64,000 nt of DNA from Trinickia terrae. GTDB taxonomy: Bacteria > Pseudomonadota > Gammaproteobacteria > Burkholderiales > Burkholderiaceae. Made by a program: the position numbers and the translations under genes. The notes beneath the pieces were generated by a model. The model saw nothing but the letters and a program-made list of their open reading frames with translations, was not told the DNA's origin and did no database searches. Positions 24,689 to 33,665 of the stretch are shown piece after piece (the stretch's first letter is position 1; every line of letters starts with the position of its first letter). The stretch spans positions 539,365 through 603,364 of the forward strand of contig NZ_SWJE01000001.1 of the NCBI RefSeq assembly GCF_005144415.1, written 5' to 3'.

Positions 24689-25506
24689 CAGTCGAGCAGT
24701 TCTGGCTCGGCTTCGACGAGCCCTTCGTAGAGACTCTCGAACGCATGCAGCGCGCCGCCGGGGCGGCCGATCTGCTCGTGCGTCAACGCGGCCACCTCGT
24801 GCGGGATCGCTTGCGGCGCGCCGGCCGCCTCGGCGAGCAGTTGCGCGTGGCAGGCGTTGTCGAGTGCGATGTACCACCACGCCGCGGCTTCGACCGTCGG
24901 GCCTGCAGTCAGGATGCCATGGTTCTTCAGGATCACGGCCTTGTGGTTGCCGAGCGCGCCGGCGATGCGCGCGCCTTCGTCCGTGTCGAGCACGACGCCG
25001 CGGAAGTCGTCGAATAGCGCATGGTCCTCGTAGAACGCGCAGGAATCCTGCGTCAGCGGATCGAGCTTGCGTCCGAGCGTAGACCAGGCTTTGCCATACA
25101 GCGAATGCGTGTGCGCTGCCGCGACGACATCGGGCCGCGCCTCGTGAATGGCGGCGTGGATCGCGAACGCGGCCTGGTTCACCGGACCGTCGCCGACCAC
25201 GATTTCGCCGTGACGGTTGACGAGCAGCAGGTCCGACACGCGGATGCGGCCGAAGTGCTTGCCGAGCGGGTTGACCCAGAAGTGATCGGTCCATTCCGGA
25301 TCGCGCGCGGTGATGTGGCCGGCGAGACCTTGGTCGAAACCGTAGCGCGCGAACAGGCGGAACGCGCCTGCCAAACGTTCCTGACGGTGACGGCGCTCTC
25401 GCGCCGGCGTGCGCCGCGTTGCGGCGGCATCGTCGTCGAACCAGAACTTGCGCACGGGCGGTTTGCGAAAAGGCAAAGCAGGCGTATCGAGGAGGGCGGA
25501 GCTCAT
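24688..25506 (-). CDS. Class II aldolase/adducin-family protein
   Basis: 272 residues. Zn-binding and phosphate-binding parts of the class II aldolase fold are visible: LAGHITARDPEWTDHFWVNP, LLVNRHGEIVVGDGPVNQAA, the His pair in VVAAAHTHSLYGKAW and AVILKNHGILTAGPTVEAAA. Members cleave or form C-C bonds of sugar phosphates or act as decarboxylases. No phosphate-loop detail is decisive here. It is found commonly with sulfur-acquisition genes, which suggests it cleaves a carbon skeleton after oxidation. It overlaps the dioxygenase gene by one base. Confidence 0.85.
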   Translation of the reverse strand: MSSALLDTPALPFRKPPVRKFWFDDDAAATRRTPARERRHRQERLAGAFRLFARYGFDQGLAGHITARDPEWTDHFWVNPLGKHFGRIRVSDLLLVNRHGEIVVGDGPVNQAAFAIHAAIHEARPDVVAAAHTHSLYGKAWSTLGRKLDPLTQDSCAFYEDHALFDDFRGVVLDTDEGARIAGALGNHKAVILKNHGILTAGPTVEAAAWWYIALDNACHAQLLAEAAGAPQAIPHEVAALTHEQIGRPGGALHAFESLYEGLVEAEPELLD

Positions 25507-25537
25507 GAGTGGAGGGCGGTAATCGTTCTAGTCGCCA

Positions 25538-26614
25538 TCAAGCGGCGTGGCGTACGCGTGAAGTCAGCTCGCGCGTGGCGGGAATCAGCTCGCGTCCGTA
25601 GTCGATCGCGTCTTCGAGCGGATCGAAGCCGCGAATCAGGAAGGTCGTGACGCCCAGGCCGTAGTACTCGGAGAGTGTCTGGGCGACTTGCGAGGGCGTG
25701 CCGACGAGGGCGGTGGAGTTCGAGCGTCCGCCGATCTCTTTGGCCACCGCCGTCCACAGGCGCTCGTCGGCGCGCACGCCGTCGCCGGCCGCGGCCAGCA
25801 GGCGCCGCGCGCCTTCGCTCTGCTGCGGGCCGCCGCGCGAGAAGCCCTGTTCGACGCGCAGGCGGCGCGTCTCTTCGAGGATGTGCTCGGCGCGCTCCCA
25901 GGCGGCTTTTTCGGTGGGCGCGAGGATCGGCCGGAACGACACCGAGAAGCGCACCGTGCGGCCATGCTTGGCCGCCTCTTCGCGCACGCGAGCGATCTGC
26001 TCGCGCACTTGCTGCTTCGATTCGCCCCACAGCGCGTAGACGTCCGCGTGCTTGCCCGCGGTGGCGAGCGCCGGCGCCGACGCGCCGCCGAAATAGATGG
26101 GCACGTGCGGCGTCTGCTTTGGCTTCACATCGGAAAACGCTTGCTCGACGCGGTAGAAGCGGCCTTCGTGATCGAACGGCTTGTCTTCGGTCCACACGCG
26201 CTTGAGGATCTGCAGGTATTCGTCGGTGCGCGCGTAGCGCTCGTCGTGGTCGAGGAAGTCGCCGTCGCGGCGCTGGTCTTCGTCGCTGCCGCCCGAGATG
26301 AAGTGCACGGCGAGCCGGCCGCCCGAGAAATGGTCGAGCGTCGCGATCTGCCGCGCGGCGAGCGTCGGCGCCACGAAGCCGGGACGATGCGCGAGCATGA
26401 AATGCACGCGCGAGGTGACGCTCGCGGCGTAGGCGATAGTGATCGTCGCGTCGGGGCTCGTCGAGCCGTGCGGCACGAGGATACGGTTGAAGCCGGCGTT
26501 CTCGTGCGCCTGCGCGAAGGCGCGCACGTAGTCGGTATCGATAGCCGGGCCCTGCGGCCGATGCGTCTCCGATACCTTGCGCTGCTGGATCATGCCGATG
26601 AATTCGACGCTCAC
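25538..26614 (-). CDS. LLM-class FMNH2-dependent monooxygenase (SsuD/SfnG-like)
   Basis: 358 residues of a luciferase-like TIM barrel: FIGMIQQRKVSETHRPQGPA, the cis-peptide-like strand SRVHFMLAHRPGFVAPTLAA, FSGGRLAVHFISGGSDEDQR and HVPIYFGGASAPALATAGKH. These are close to alkanesulfonate monooxygenase SsuD and dimethylsulfone monooxygenase SfnG, which split the C-S bond with reduced FMN. No flavin reductase is encoded in this window. It is the first gene of the minus-strand organosulfur operon, whose promoter should lie in 26615-26780. Confidence 0.87.
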   Translation of the reverse strand: MSVEFIGMIQQRKVSETHRPQGPAIDTDYVRAFAQAHENAGFNRILVPHGSTSPDATITIAYAASVTSRVHFMLAHRPGFVAPTLAARQIATLDHFSGGRLAVHFISGGSDEDQRRDGDFLDHDERYARTDEYLQILKRVWTEDKPFDHEGRFYRVEQAFSDVKPKQTPHVPIYFGGASAPALATAGKHADVYALWGESKQQVREQIARVREEAAKHGRTVRFSVSFRPILAPTEKAAWERAEHILEETRRLRVEQGFSRGGPQQSEGARRLLAAAGDGVRADERLWTAVAKEIGGRSNSTALVGTPSQVAQTLSEYYGLGVTTFLIRGFDPLEDAIDYGRELIPATRELTSRVRHAA

Positions 26615-27004
26615 GTTGGCTCCTTCCCGCGATGTCCGCTCGAGCGGACGGATGGACTGTGGGAGCAGACGTGCAATCGATCATCGAGCCGCGCGCCTGC
26701 AGGTCGAATGCAGGTTATCAGCGCGTTAAGCGAATGCTAAATGGTGAATTCAGATATCGATATTGGCGAGGGGCGTTAGGCGAACTCCCAGGCCTCACAT
26801 TCGAATCACATCCATCACCGTTAAGGCCGTTGTCCGATACTCGTGAAGCTTTTATAGAGCTTTCCTCTCAGGCATAGGCGCTATCGGCCAACGCTATCGG
26901 CCAAAACTGGTGGCAGACCGGGGATGGCACTATGATCCAGTTTGCCGTAACCGTGCCAGGGGGCGACGGATGGGGGCCCTTGGCGTCAATGTTGGGGAGC
27001 CATC
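26615..27004. promoter_or_regulatory. Divergent promoter region between the organosulfur operon and the CBS-BON gene
   Basis: 390 bp without a gene. GTCCGCTCGAGCGGAC at 26634-26649 is a perfect 16-bp palindrome just upstream of the monooxygenase start, and ATATCGATAT at 26754-26763 is a 10-bp palindrome in an A/T-rich patch. Either could be an operator for sulfur control. The second shares the word GATAT with the inverted repeat upstream of the ABC operon (15218-15233), which could mean common control, but the match is short. Confidence 0.4.
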
Positions 27005-27694
27005 ATGCGCGCACTCGATATCATGACTACACCCGTCATCACGGCCACCACGGACATGACGATCCAGGCCGCGGCCAGGCGGCTCGCGGACCACCATATC
27101 AGCGGCATGCCGGTCGTCGACGCAGACGGAAAGATGATCGGCATCGTGAGCGCCGGTGATCTGCTGCACCGTGCGGAGCTCGGCACCGGCGCGAAGCGGC
27201 GGCCCTGGTGGCTGGACTGGCTCTCGTCGACCCGCGATCTCGCAGCGACCTATGTGAAGGAGCACGGGCACTTCGTCGGTGACGTGATGAAGGATCGCGT
27301 GATATCGATCACGGAAGACATACCGCTCAAGGAGATCGCGGACATCCTGGAGCGCCGTCACATCAAGCGGGTGCCGGTGCTGAAGGACGGCGCGCTGATC
27401 GGCATCGTGAGCCGCTCGAACCTGATCCGCGCATTGGGAAGCCTCGAGCCCCCTCATGACGACGGCTCGCACGACGACGCGGAGCTCCGGGCCGCAATCG
27501 TCCTGGAAATGCACGGGCAGCGCTGGGGGTTGCCGAAAGGGAGCGTGCTCGTCAAGGATGGCGTGGTGCACCTGTGGGGCGTCATCAATACCGAAGAGGA
27601 GGGCCATGCGATCCGCGTCGCCGCCGAGAGCGTTCCCGGCGTCAGGCGCGTGGAAAGCCATCTGGTCTATCCGGGCGTGAATATCTCGCTGTAG
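27005..27694 (+). CDS. CBS-pair and BON domain protein
   Basis: 229 residues. CBS 1 spans about 5-60 (MTTPVITATTDMTIQAAARR, HISGMPVVDADGKMIGIVSA) and CBS 2 about 95-150 (VMKDRVISITEDIPLKEIAD, HIKRVPVLKDGALIGIVSRS). A BON-like domain closes the protein (about 155-228, GVVHLWGVINTEEEGHAIRV). CBS pairs bind adenine nucleotides and BON domains bind phospholipid surfaces. There is no signal peptide, so it is probably a cytosolic stress or energy sensor. It stands alone, divergent from the organosulfur operon. Confidence 0.92.
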   Translation: MRALDIMTTPVITATTDMTIQAAARRLADHHISGMPVVDADGKMIGIVSAGDLLHRAELGTGAKRRPWWLDWLSSTRDLAATYVKEHGHFVGDVMKDRVISITEDIPLKEIADILERRHIKRVPVLKDGALIGIVSRSNLIRALGSLEPPHDDGSHDDAELRAAIVLEMHGQRWGLPKGSVLVKDGVVHLWGVINTEEEGHAIRVAAESVPGVRRVESHLVYPGVNISL

Positions 27695-27765
27695 GTTGGG
27701 GGGCGGCGCGACGGCGGGAACTACCTGTCGTTGCGTGGAACGCGGACTGCCTTTTACTGACTGAA

Positions 27766-28935
27766 TCAGTTGCGGTCATCGTCCGGCAACGTCCATACGG
27801 TCGCGGCATTGGTGTTGTCGTCCACGGCGGCGAACTGCAATTGGCCGTTGCCGTCGCGTCCGAACGCGATGCCGAATGCGCCGTCGGGCGCCGGATCGAT
27901 CTGCAATTGCGCGATGAAGCGTCCGTCCGCCGTGAACTCGACGATCTCGCTCGGCTGCTGTGGATCGGCATTGATCGCGTCGCCGTTCGACACGACGAGA
28001 TGCCCGTTCGGCGCGAGCGCGAGCGCGAGCGGCCCGTGCAGGTGCTTGTTGTCCTGATAGATGAGCCTGCCCACACCGCCGTCGTGTGTCGTGCGCGACG
28101 CGCGGTCAATCGCGAATATGGCGTTGTCGGCCGTCGAGGCGACGTAGAGCACGTCTCGATTCGCGTCGAATGCGAGCCCCGTCGGGCCAAGGAGGAACGC
28201 GACCGGGTCGCTGCGATGCTGGTAGCCCGACGCAATGACGGTCGAGCTCGATAGCACCTTCACGCCATTCGGTCCGATCGAGAGATCCAAGCGGGAAACG
28301 GTCCCGCTCAATACCTCCGCGACGAACACCTTAACCAGCGGTCCCAGATCGAGCACCGTGAGGTCCCACGGTCCGTTCAGCAGTTTTGCATCCTTCAGCT
28401 CCGCAACGAGCCCGCCCTGTGGATTGATGACGAGCAAGGAACCGGCCGAGCTGACTGTCACGCCGTCGTTCGACGGCACGTTGCCGACGAGCACGAAGCC
28501 GCTTCTGAGCACTGCCAGCGCAGTCGTGAAGCCGAAGTTCTTTCCTTGGAAGAAAGTCACTGGCTTGCCGTTCGCGACAAGCTTGACGATCGTCGTTCCC
28601 GTGCCCTGCAGATTCGACTTCGCATTGAAATTCGACACGACGATGTCGCCCGGCTTCAGCGTGCTCCAGGCGGGCACGCCCTTCGGCACGAACGCGATGC
28701 CGTAAGGGTTGAGATCGCCGTTATCCGGCACGGTGGACGCGGTGAACGACTGCGGCGGCAGGATCGCTTCATTGTCATGTGCCCATGCGGTGCCGAGCGA
28801 TAGCGCCGCGAGCCCGGCGCCGCACACCGCGTTGAAGAGACGCCGGAATCTTGATCGGGCGGCATGGGGGACTGTGGAGGAATCGATGCTGCTGGCAGGC
28901 GGATCGACGAGGGACAACCGAACCGAGGTTTCCAT
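27766..28935 (-). CDS. Secreted NHL/beta-propeller protein (second paralogue)
   Basis: 389 residues from ATG 28935, which follows AGGAGGTG. The N-terminal region holds a late hydrophobic export signal (FNAVCGAGLAALSLGTAWAH). The body has propeller-like repeats: LLGPTGLAFDANRDVLYVAS, HLHGPLALALAPNGHLVVSN and PDGAFGIAFGRDGNGQLQFA. Blocks such as FTASTVPDNGDLNPYGIAFV and SNFNAKSNLQGTGTTIVKLV match the iron-operon protein at 10495-11655 closely. It is divergent from the cupredoxin gene at 29194. No enzymatic residues are recognised; a role in envelope metal or redox chemistry is inferred from the two contexts. Confidence 0.75.
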   Translation of the reverse strand: METSVRLSLVDPPASSIDSSTVPHAARSRFRRLFNAVCGAGLAALSLGTAWAHDNEAILPPQSFTASTVPDNGDLNPYGIAFVPKGVPAWSTLKPGDIVVSNFNAKSNLQGTGTTIVKLVANGKPVTFFQGKNFGFTTALAVLRSGFVLVGNVPSNDGVTVSSAGSLLVINPQGGLVAELKDAKLLNGPWDLTVLDLGPLVKVFVAEVLSGTVSRLDLSIGPNGVKVLSSSTVIASGYQHRSDPVAFLLGPTGLAFDANRDVLYVASTADNAIFAIDRASRTTHDGGVGRLIYQDNKHLHGPLALALAPNGHLVVSNGDAINADPQQPSEIVEFTADGRFIAQLQIDPAPDGAFGIAFGRDGNGQLQFAAVDDNTNAATVWTLPDDDRN

Positions 28936-29193
28936 GGAACACCTCCTGGTTGCGCGGGCTGCCACTGGCTGCGGGGGCAGCCGACAGCCGGCTCCGAAAG
29001 AGCTCGCGATGCTTGAATGCAGAGGATCGCTTGCAATAAACGGATCGCGGCAGCCTTTATTCCGCTCCCTTCAAATATTTCCGCGGCGCCCCAATCGCGG
29101 AATAGGTGGCCCGCAGCATGCGTTTAGCCAGCATGTTGACCGCCACGTGACGTGCTTAAGGACTTAACTGCTTAACGGAACGGGAGCACGAAG

Positions 29194-29610
29194 ATGAACT
29201 GGGTTTGCTGGTGGGTGATGCTTGCCGCCACCTTGTCCCTTGGTGTCGGTTCGAGCGCTGCGGGTATGCCGCAAATCGTAAGCGCAACGTTGCTGTCGAA
29301 CGCCATTCAGCTCGATATGCACGACGTAAAGGCCGGCGAGGTCACGCTAAACGTGCACAACGCCGGGGGCGATGCCAACGCGCACGAACTCGTCGTGTTG
29401 AGAACCGACCGTCCCGACGGATCGCTTCCCGTTGTCAAGGGGCAGGTGCCGGAGCGCAAGTTCATGAAAATCGGCGAGGTCGAGGACGTGGCGCCGGGCA
29501 AAAGCAAGCGCTTTACGATCAAGCTCGCGCCCGGCCATTACGTGCTCATTTGCAACAAGGCCGGCCATTACGCCGCCGGCATGCACACGTCGTTGACCGT
29601 TGCGCCGTGA
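29194..29610 (+). CDS. Secreted cupredoxin-like protein
   Basis: 138 residues. A signal peptide (WVMLAATLSLGVGSSAAG) is followed by a cupredoxin beta-sandwich. A complete type 1 copper site is visible: His64 in DANAHELVVL, then Cys120, His125 and Met130 in LICNKAGHYAAGMH. It resembles sulfocyanin-like or plastocyanin-like electron carriers. It would act in the periplasm as a one-electron carrier or copper carrier. It stands divergent from the NHL protein at 27766-28935, with which it may share a promoter region. Confidence 0.88.
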   Translation: MNWVCWWVMLAATLSLGVGSSAAGMPQIVSATLLSNAIQLDMHDVKAGEVTLNVHNAGGDANAHELVVLRTDRPDGSLPVVKGQVPERKFMKIGEVEDVAPGKSKRFTIKLAPGHYVLICNKAGHYAAGMHTSLTVAP

Positions 29611-29634
29611 GCGGCAAGCCAGACAAGACAAGCT

Positions 29635-30126
29635 CTAGGCTTCGTCAGGAATCGGAATGCGCGACGAAAACTTCACTTCGCGCAGCGCCAGGTTTGACTG
29701 AATCGAAGCGATGCCAGCTTGCCGGCGCAGCACGCGCTCGACGAACTCGCCATACGCGTCAAGATCGGCAGCGACGACCTGCAGGATGTAGTCTGCATCG
29801 CCGGTGATCTTGTGGCAGGACAGGACTTCGGGCCGATTGCGGATGACGGCTTCGAAGTTGTCGGCAGTCTTGTCCGAGTGAATGTTGATTCGAATCTGCA
29901 CGAACGCGAGGAGATTCAGGCCGACGGCGCGCCGATCGATGTTCGCTTGATATCCGGTGATGACGCCTTCGTCCTCCAGATGTTTGCGCCGCCTCCAGCA
30001 CGGCGTCACGCTGAGCGAGAGCTGCTCCCCGAGCGCGGCATTCGACAGCGAGCCATCGTCCTGAAGCAGGCGCAGCATTGACCGATCGACCGTATCCATT
30101 TCAACCTTTGGGCGCTTTGTGCTCAT
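29635..30126 (-). CDS. Lrp/AsnC-family transcription regulator
   Basis: 163 residues. The helix-turn-helix is at about 15-65 (VDRSMLRLLQDDGSLSNAAL, SLSVTPCWRRRKHLEDEGVI) and the ligand-binding domain follows (SCHKITGDADYILQVVAADL, ALREVKFSSRIPIP). It is divergent from the deacetylase / cyclodeaminase / binding-protein operon at 30243, and Lrp members typically regulate such neighbours in response to an amino acid. Given ornithine cyclodeaminase in that operon, ornithine or a related diamino acid is a plausible effector. Confidence 0.92.
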   Translation of the reverse strand: MSTKRPKVEMDTVDRSMLRLLQDDGSLSNAALGEQLSLSVTPCWRRRKHLEDEGVITGYQANIDRRAVGLNLLAFVQIRINIHSDKTADNFEAVIRNRPEVLSCHKITGDADYILQVVAADLDAYGEFVERVLRRQAGIASIQSNLALREVKFSSRIPIPDEA

Positions 30127-30242
30127 TTTCGTCGTTTCGTAGACAAACTATCCAATAGTCTAGGCTCAGCCGAAATCGAAAGCAAAATCTTTGCACCCGC
30201 CCGTCCGTAGACTGTTGGCTATCGTCAACGCGGTAGTCAACC

Positions 30243-31274
30243 ATGCTCACCATCTACAGCAGCGATCATCGCTTGCACCACGGCGTCGAACTGAAGGACG
30301 GCGCAGTTTCAGAATCGTTCGAGAAGCCTGCTCGCGCGGAAACCGTTCTCGCACGAGTGAAGGCCGCCGGATTGGGCGGCATCATCGGTCCACAGTCCTA
30401 TGACCGCTCGAGTTATGTCGGCGCGCACAGCGAGCGGTACATCGAATTCCTGGCAGGCGCGTGGAGCGAATGGATAGCAACGGGCCGGACTTGTCAGGCA
30501 CTGCCGCTCGTGTGGCCCGTACGGGGATTGCCCAGTATCGAAGTGCCGCAATTCATCGATGGAAAGCTGGGGTTCTTTTCGATGGACGCGGGCTCGCCCA
30601 TCAACGCGGGTACGTGGGATGCAGTTAGCGCTAGCGCAAACCTGGCGCTCACCGGCATCGACAGACTGTCGGATGGCACGCGCTCCGCGTTCGCGCTGTG
30701 CCGCCCGCCGGGCCATCACGCCGGCCGCGAATACATGGGCGGCTATTGCTATTTGAACAACGCCGCGATCGCCGCACAGCATTGCATCGCGCGGGGAGCC
30801 GAGCGCGTAGCGATCCTCGACATCGACTTTCATCACGGAAACGGCACGCAAGAAATCTTTTATGACCGTTCCGATGTGTTGTTCATATCGATTCACGGCG
30901 ACCCGGCAGTCTCCTTCCCGTACTTCTCCGGGCATGCAAACGAACGAGGCGCAGGTCCGGGAGAGGGGTTCAACCTGAACATGCCCTTGCCGAAAGGGAC
31001 CGCCTTGGACCAATTCGCGACGGCGCTGCATCACGCTGGTGCTGCAATCGCTCGGCATGCGCCCGACGCGCTGATCGTTTCCCTCGGAGTCGACACGTTC
31101 GAAGACGACCCCATCAGCCACTTCCGCTTGCGCACGCCCGACTACTTGCGCATCGGAGAAGTGATCGGAAGGTTTGGCGCTCCCACGCTGTTCGTGATGG
31201 AGGGCGGCTACATGGTGGACGAGATTGGCGTCAACGCGGTCAACGTCCTGCTCGGCTTTGAAGGCCGGGCCTGA
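30243..31274 (+). CDS. Histone-deacetylase-family amidohydrolase (acetylpolyamine amidohydrolase-like)
   Basis: 343 residues of the arginase/deacetylase fold. Zn and catalytic residues are visible in CRPPGHHAGREYMGGYCYLN (His pair), ILDIDFHHGNGTQEIFYDRS (Asp-x-His zinc motif) and SLGVDTFEDDPISHF (second Asp). Bacterial members such as AphA remove acetyl groups from acetylpolyamines or other N-acetylated amines in the cytosol. The gene begins the operon with ornithine cyclodeaminase and a binding protein, so an acetylated diamine or acetylornithine-type substrate is plausible. Confidence 0.9.
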   Translation: MLTIYSSDHRLHHGVELKDGAVSESFEKPARAETVLARVKAAGLGGIIGPQSYDRSSYVGAHSERYIEFLAGAWSEWIATGRTCQALPLVWPVRGLPSIEVPQFIDGKLGFFSMDAGSPINAGTWDAVSASANLALTGIDRLSDGTRSAFALCRPPGHHAGREYMGGYCYLNNAAIAAQHCIARGAERVAILDIDFHHGNGTQEIFYDRSDVLFISIHGDPAVSFPYFSGHANERGAGPGEGFNLNMPLPKGTALDQFATALHHAGAAIARHAPDALIVSLGVDTFEDDPISHFRLRTPDYLRIGEVIGRFGAPTLFVMEGGYMVDEIGVNAVNVLLGFEGRA

Positions 31275-31334
31275 CGAGGTTCATGGTGACCGCACCGCGC
31301 CATTCGGCAATGGCAAAAGACAGGAGCAGAAGAC

Positions 31335-32408
31335 ATGACACGATACATAGATGTGAATGATGTTTCGAAGCTGGTTCAGGAAGCCGGCGTGACGCGCGTC
31401 CTGATCTCGATGGCGAGCTACATCGAGCAGGACTACCGCCGGTGGCATACGTTCGAGAAGACAGCGCGCCTGGCGAGTCACTCGACCGACGGCGTCATCG
31501 AGCTGATGCCGACATCCGACGCAAAGCTCTATTCGTTCAAGTACGTCAACGGGCACCCCAAAAACACGAAAGAGGACTTGCTGACCGTGATGGCTTTCGG
31601 CGTGCTCGCGGATGTCGACACCGGCTACCCGTTGCTGCTCAGCGAGATGACGTTGACGACCGCGATTCGCACGGCGGCGACGTCGGCGCTTTTTGCACGC
31701 TTTCTCGCGCGCAAAGACGCTCGCTCGATGGCGTTGATCGGCAACGGCGCGCAAAGCGAGTTTCAAGCGATCGCCTTTCACGAGATGCTCGGCATCGACG
31801 AGATCCGCGTGTTCGACGTCGACGAAGCGGCAACGGATAAGCTCGTTCGCAACCTCGCCCGGTTCAGGGGGCTTCGTATCGTTCGCAGCGCCTGTGCGGC
31901 GGACGCGGTGCGCGGCGCGGATATCGTGACGACGGTAACGGCGGACAAGACGAACGCGACCATTCTGACGCCGGACATGATCGAGGACGGCATGCACATC
32001 AATGCCGTCGGCGGCGATTGCCCGGGAAAGACCGAGCTGCACGCGGATGTGCTGCGCCGATCACGGGTCGTCGTGGAATACGAACCTCAAACGCGTATCG
32101 AGGGCGACGTCCAGCAATTGCCGCCCGAGTTCCCTGTCGTCGAGTTCCATCGAATTCTGTCGGGCGACGAAAAGGGCCGCGAATCCGCCTCGCAGGTGAC
32201 GGTATTCGACTCGGTAGGCTTCGCGCTCGAAGACTTTTCCGCGCTGCGCTACCTGCATGCGGTTTCGCGCGAGCGGCTGATCGGCATCGAACTCGACCTG
32301 ATTCCGGCACCGCACGACCCGAAGGATCTTTACGGCTTGGCAGTCGGCAGCGGGATTGGCGAGCACGCGAAGCCGGTTGCGCTGGCACAGGGCGCCATCC
32401 GGCATTGA
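31335..32408 (+). CDS. Ornithine cyclodeaminase / mu-crystallin family protein
   Basis: 357 residues. The family's Rossmann part is visible (SMALIGNGAQSEFQAIAFHE, IRVFDVDEAATDKLVRNLAR), with the substrate-side motif KLYSFKYVNGHPKNT and GMHINAVGGDCPGKTELHAD. The canonical enzyme turns ornithine into proline and ammonia using bound NAD+. It is 60 bp after the deacetylase and 43 bp before the binding protein, and an AGGAG-type site precedes its ATG. If the deacetylase releases a diamino acid, this enzyme would feed it to proline. Confidence 0.92.
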   Translation: MTRYIDVNDVSKLVQEAGVTRVLISMASYIEQDYRRWHTFEKTARLASHSTDGVIELMPTSDAKLYSFKYVNGHPKNTKEDLLTVMAFGVLADVDTGYPLLLSEMTLTTAIRTAATSALFARFLARKDARSMALIGNGAQSEFQAIAFHEMLGIDEIRVFDVDEAATDKLVRNLARFRGLRIVRSACAADAVRGADIVTTVTADKTNATILTPDMIEDGMHINAVGGDCPGKTELHADVLRRSRVVVEYEPQTRIEGDVQQLPPEFPVVEFHRILSGDEKGRESASQVTVFDSVGFALEDFSALRYLHAVSRERLIGIELDLIPAPHDPKDLYGLAVGSGIGEHAKPVALAQGAIRH

Positions 32409-32451
32409 AAACGAAGCGGCACGCGAGTGCGCTATACAAGGAGAAATGGAG

Positions 32452-33585
32452 ATGAGACGAAATACCTGGAGCAGCATGATGGCGGCAGCGGCGATTGCCT
32501 TTCCTTTCGCGGCCCACGCGGACGAAACGGTGCGGATTGGTCACGTTGCACCGCTTACCGGCGCTATCGCCCACCTGGGCAAGGACAGCGAGAACGGCGC
32601 GCGGCTCGCCATCGAGGAAATCAATGCAAGCGGCCTGGTAGTCGGCGGACAACGCGTCACATTGCAGCTCGATCCGCAAGACGACGCGGGCGATCCTCGT
32701 ACCGCCACGCAGGTCGCCCAAAAGCTTGTTGACGATAAAGTGGTCGGCGTCGTCGGCCATTTGAATTCCGGCACGTCGATTCCCGCTTCGCGGATCTACA
32801 AGGAGGCCGACATCGTCGAAATCTCACAGGCGGCCACCAATCCGGCCTATACGAAGCAGGGATTCAACACGACCTATCGCGTGGTCGCAACGGATGCGCA
32901 GCAAGGACCGGCATTGGCGGAGTACGCGGCAAAGAGCCTTGGCGTGAAGACGGTGGCGATCGTCGACGATGCCACCGCTTACGGGCAGGGGCTTGCCAAC
33001 GAGTTCGAGAAAGCTGCGAAGGCCGCCGGCATGAGCGTGGTGTCACGGGACGCGACGAACGACAAGGCGGTCGATTTCCGCGCAATCGTCACGAAAATCA
33101 AGGGAGAGAATCCCGATGCGATCCTGTATGGCGGCATGGACGCAACGGGTGGTCCGTTCGCGAAGCAGGCCCGGCAGTTGGGCGTGCGAGCAAGAATTCT
33201 GGGCGGCGACGGCGTCTGCTCGACTGACGTCATGAAACTCGCGGGCCCGGCCGCCGACAACATCGTGTGTTCCGAGGCCGGAATGGCGCTCGAGAAAATG
33301 CCGGGCGGACCGACGTTCGTACGGAAATACGAGGCCCGCTTTCACCAGCCGTTGCAGGTGTACGCCCCCTTCTCCTACGACGCGGTGTACATCATTGCCG
33401 ACGCGATGAAGCGGGCGAATTCGACCGACCCGGCGAAGATCCTGGCCGCCATGCCGTCCACCCGCTACAAGGGTGTGATCGGCGAGACGAGCTTCACTGC
33501 CGAGGGCGATCTCCAGCATGGCGCGATCTCGATCTTCTCGTACAAGGGCGGCAAGAAGGTCCTGCTTGACGTCGTGCGAATGTAA
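32452..33585 (+). CDS. Branched-chain amino acid-type ABC binding protein (LivK-like)
   Basis: 377 residues from ATG 32452, selected over 32446 because AAGGAG lies eight bases upstream of it. A signal peptide (SSMMAAAAIAFPFAAHA) precedes the type I periplasmic binding fold: VRIGHVAPLTGAIAHLGKDS, VVGVVGHLNSGTSIPASRIY and AIVDDATAYGQGLANEFEKA. No matching permease or ATPase genes are in the window, so it is either an orphan receptor or serves components encoded elsewhere. It ends the deacetylase operon and probably binds that operon's substrate. Confidence 0.88.
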   Translation: MRRNTWSSMMAAAAIAFPFAAHADETVRIGHVAPLTGAIAHLGKDSENGARLAIEEINASGLVVGGQRVTLQLDPQDDAGDPRTATQVAQKLVDDKVVGVVGHLNSGTSIPASRIYKEADIVEISQAATNPAYTKQGFNTTYRVVATDAQQGPALAEYAAKSLGVKTVAIVDDATAYGQGLANEFEKAAKAAGMSVVSRDATNDKAVDFRAIVTKIKGENPDAILYGGMDATGGPFAKQARQLGVRARILGGDGVCSTDVMKLAGPAADNIVCSEAGMALEKMPGGPTFVRKYEARFHQPLQVYAPFSYDAVYIIADAMKRANSTDPAKILAAMPSTRYKGVIGETSFTAEGDLQHGAISIFSYKGGKKVLLDVVRM

Positions 33586-33599
33586 AGCAGCCTGACCGG

Positions 33600-33625
33600 C
33601 GCCGGAGGCCCGTTGGTCTCCGGCG
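33600..33625. terminator. Stem-loop between convergent genes
   Basis: CGCCGGAG and CTCCGGCG form an 8-bp perfect stem around a 10-base loop, between the binding protein and symporter stop codons. No T-run follows on either strand, so intrinsic termination is likely weak. Confidence 0.45.
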
Positions 33626-33665
33626 TCGCCGCCGATCGATCGCTGTTTCAGCCTGCCGCCTCGGA

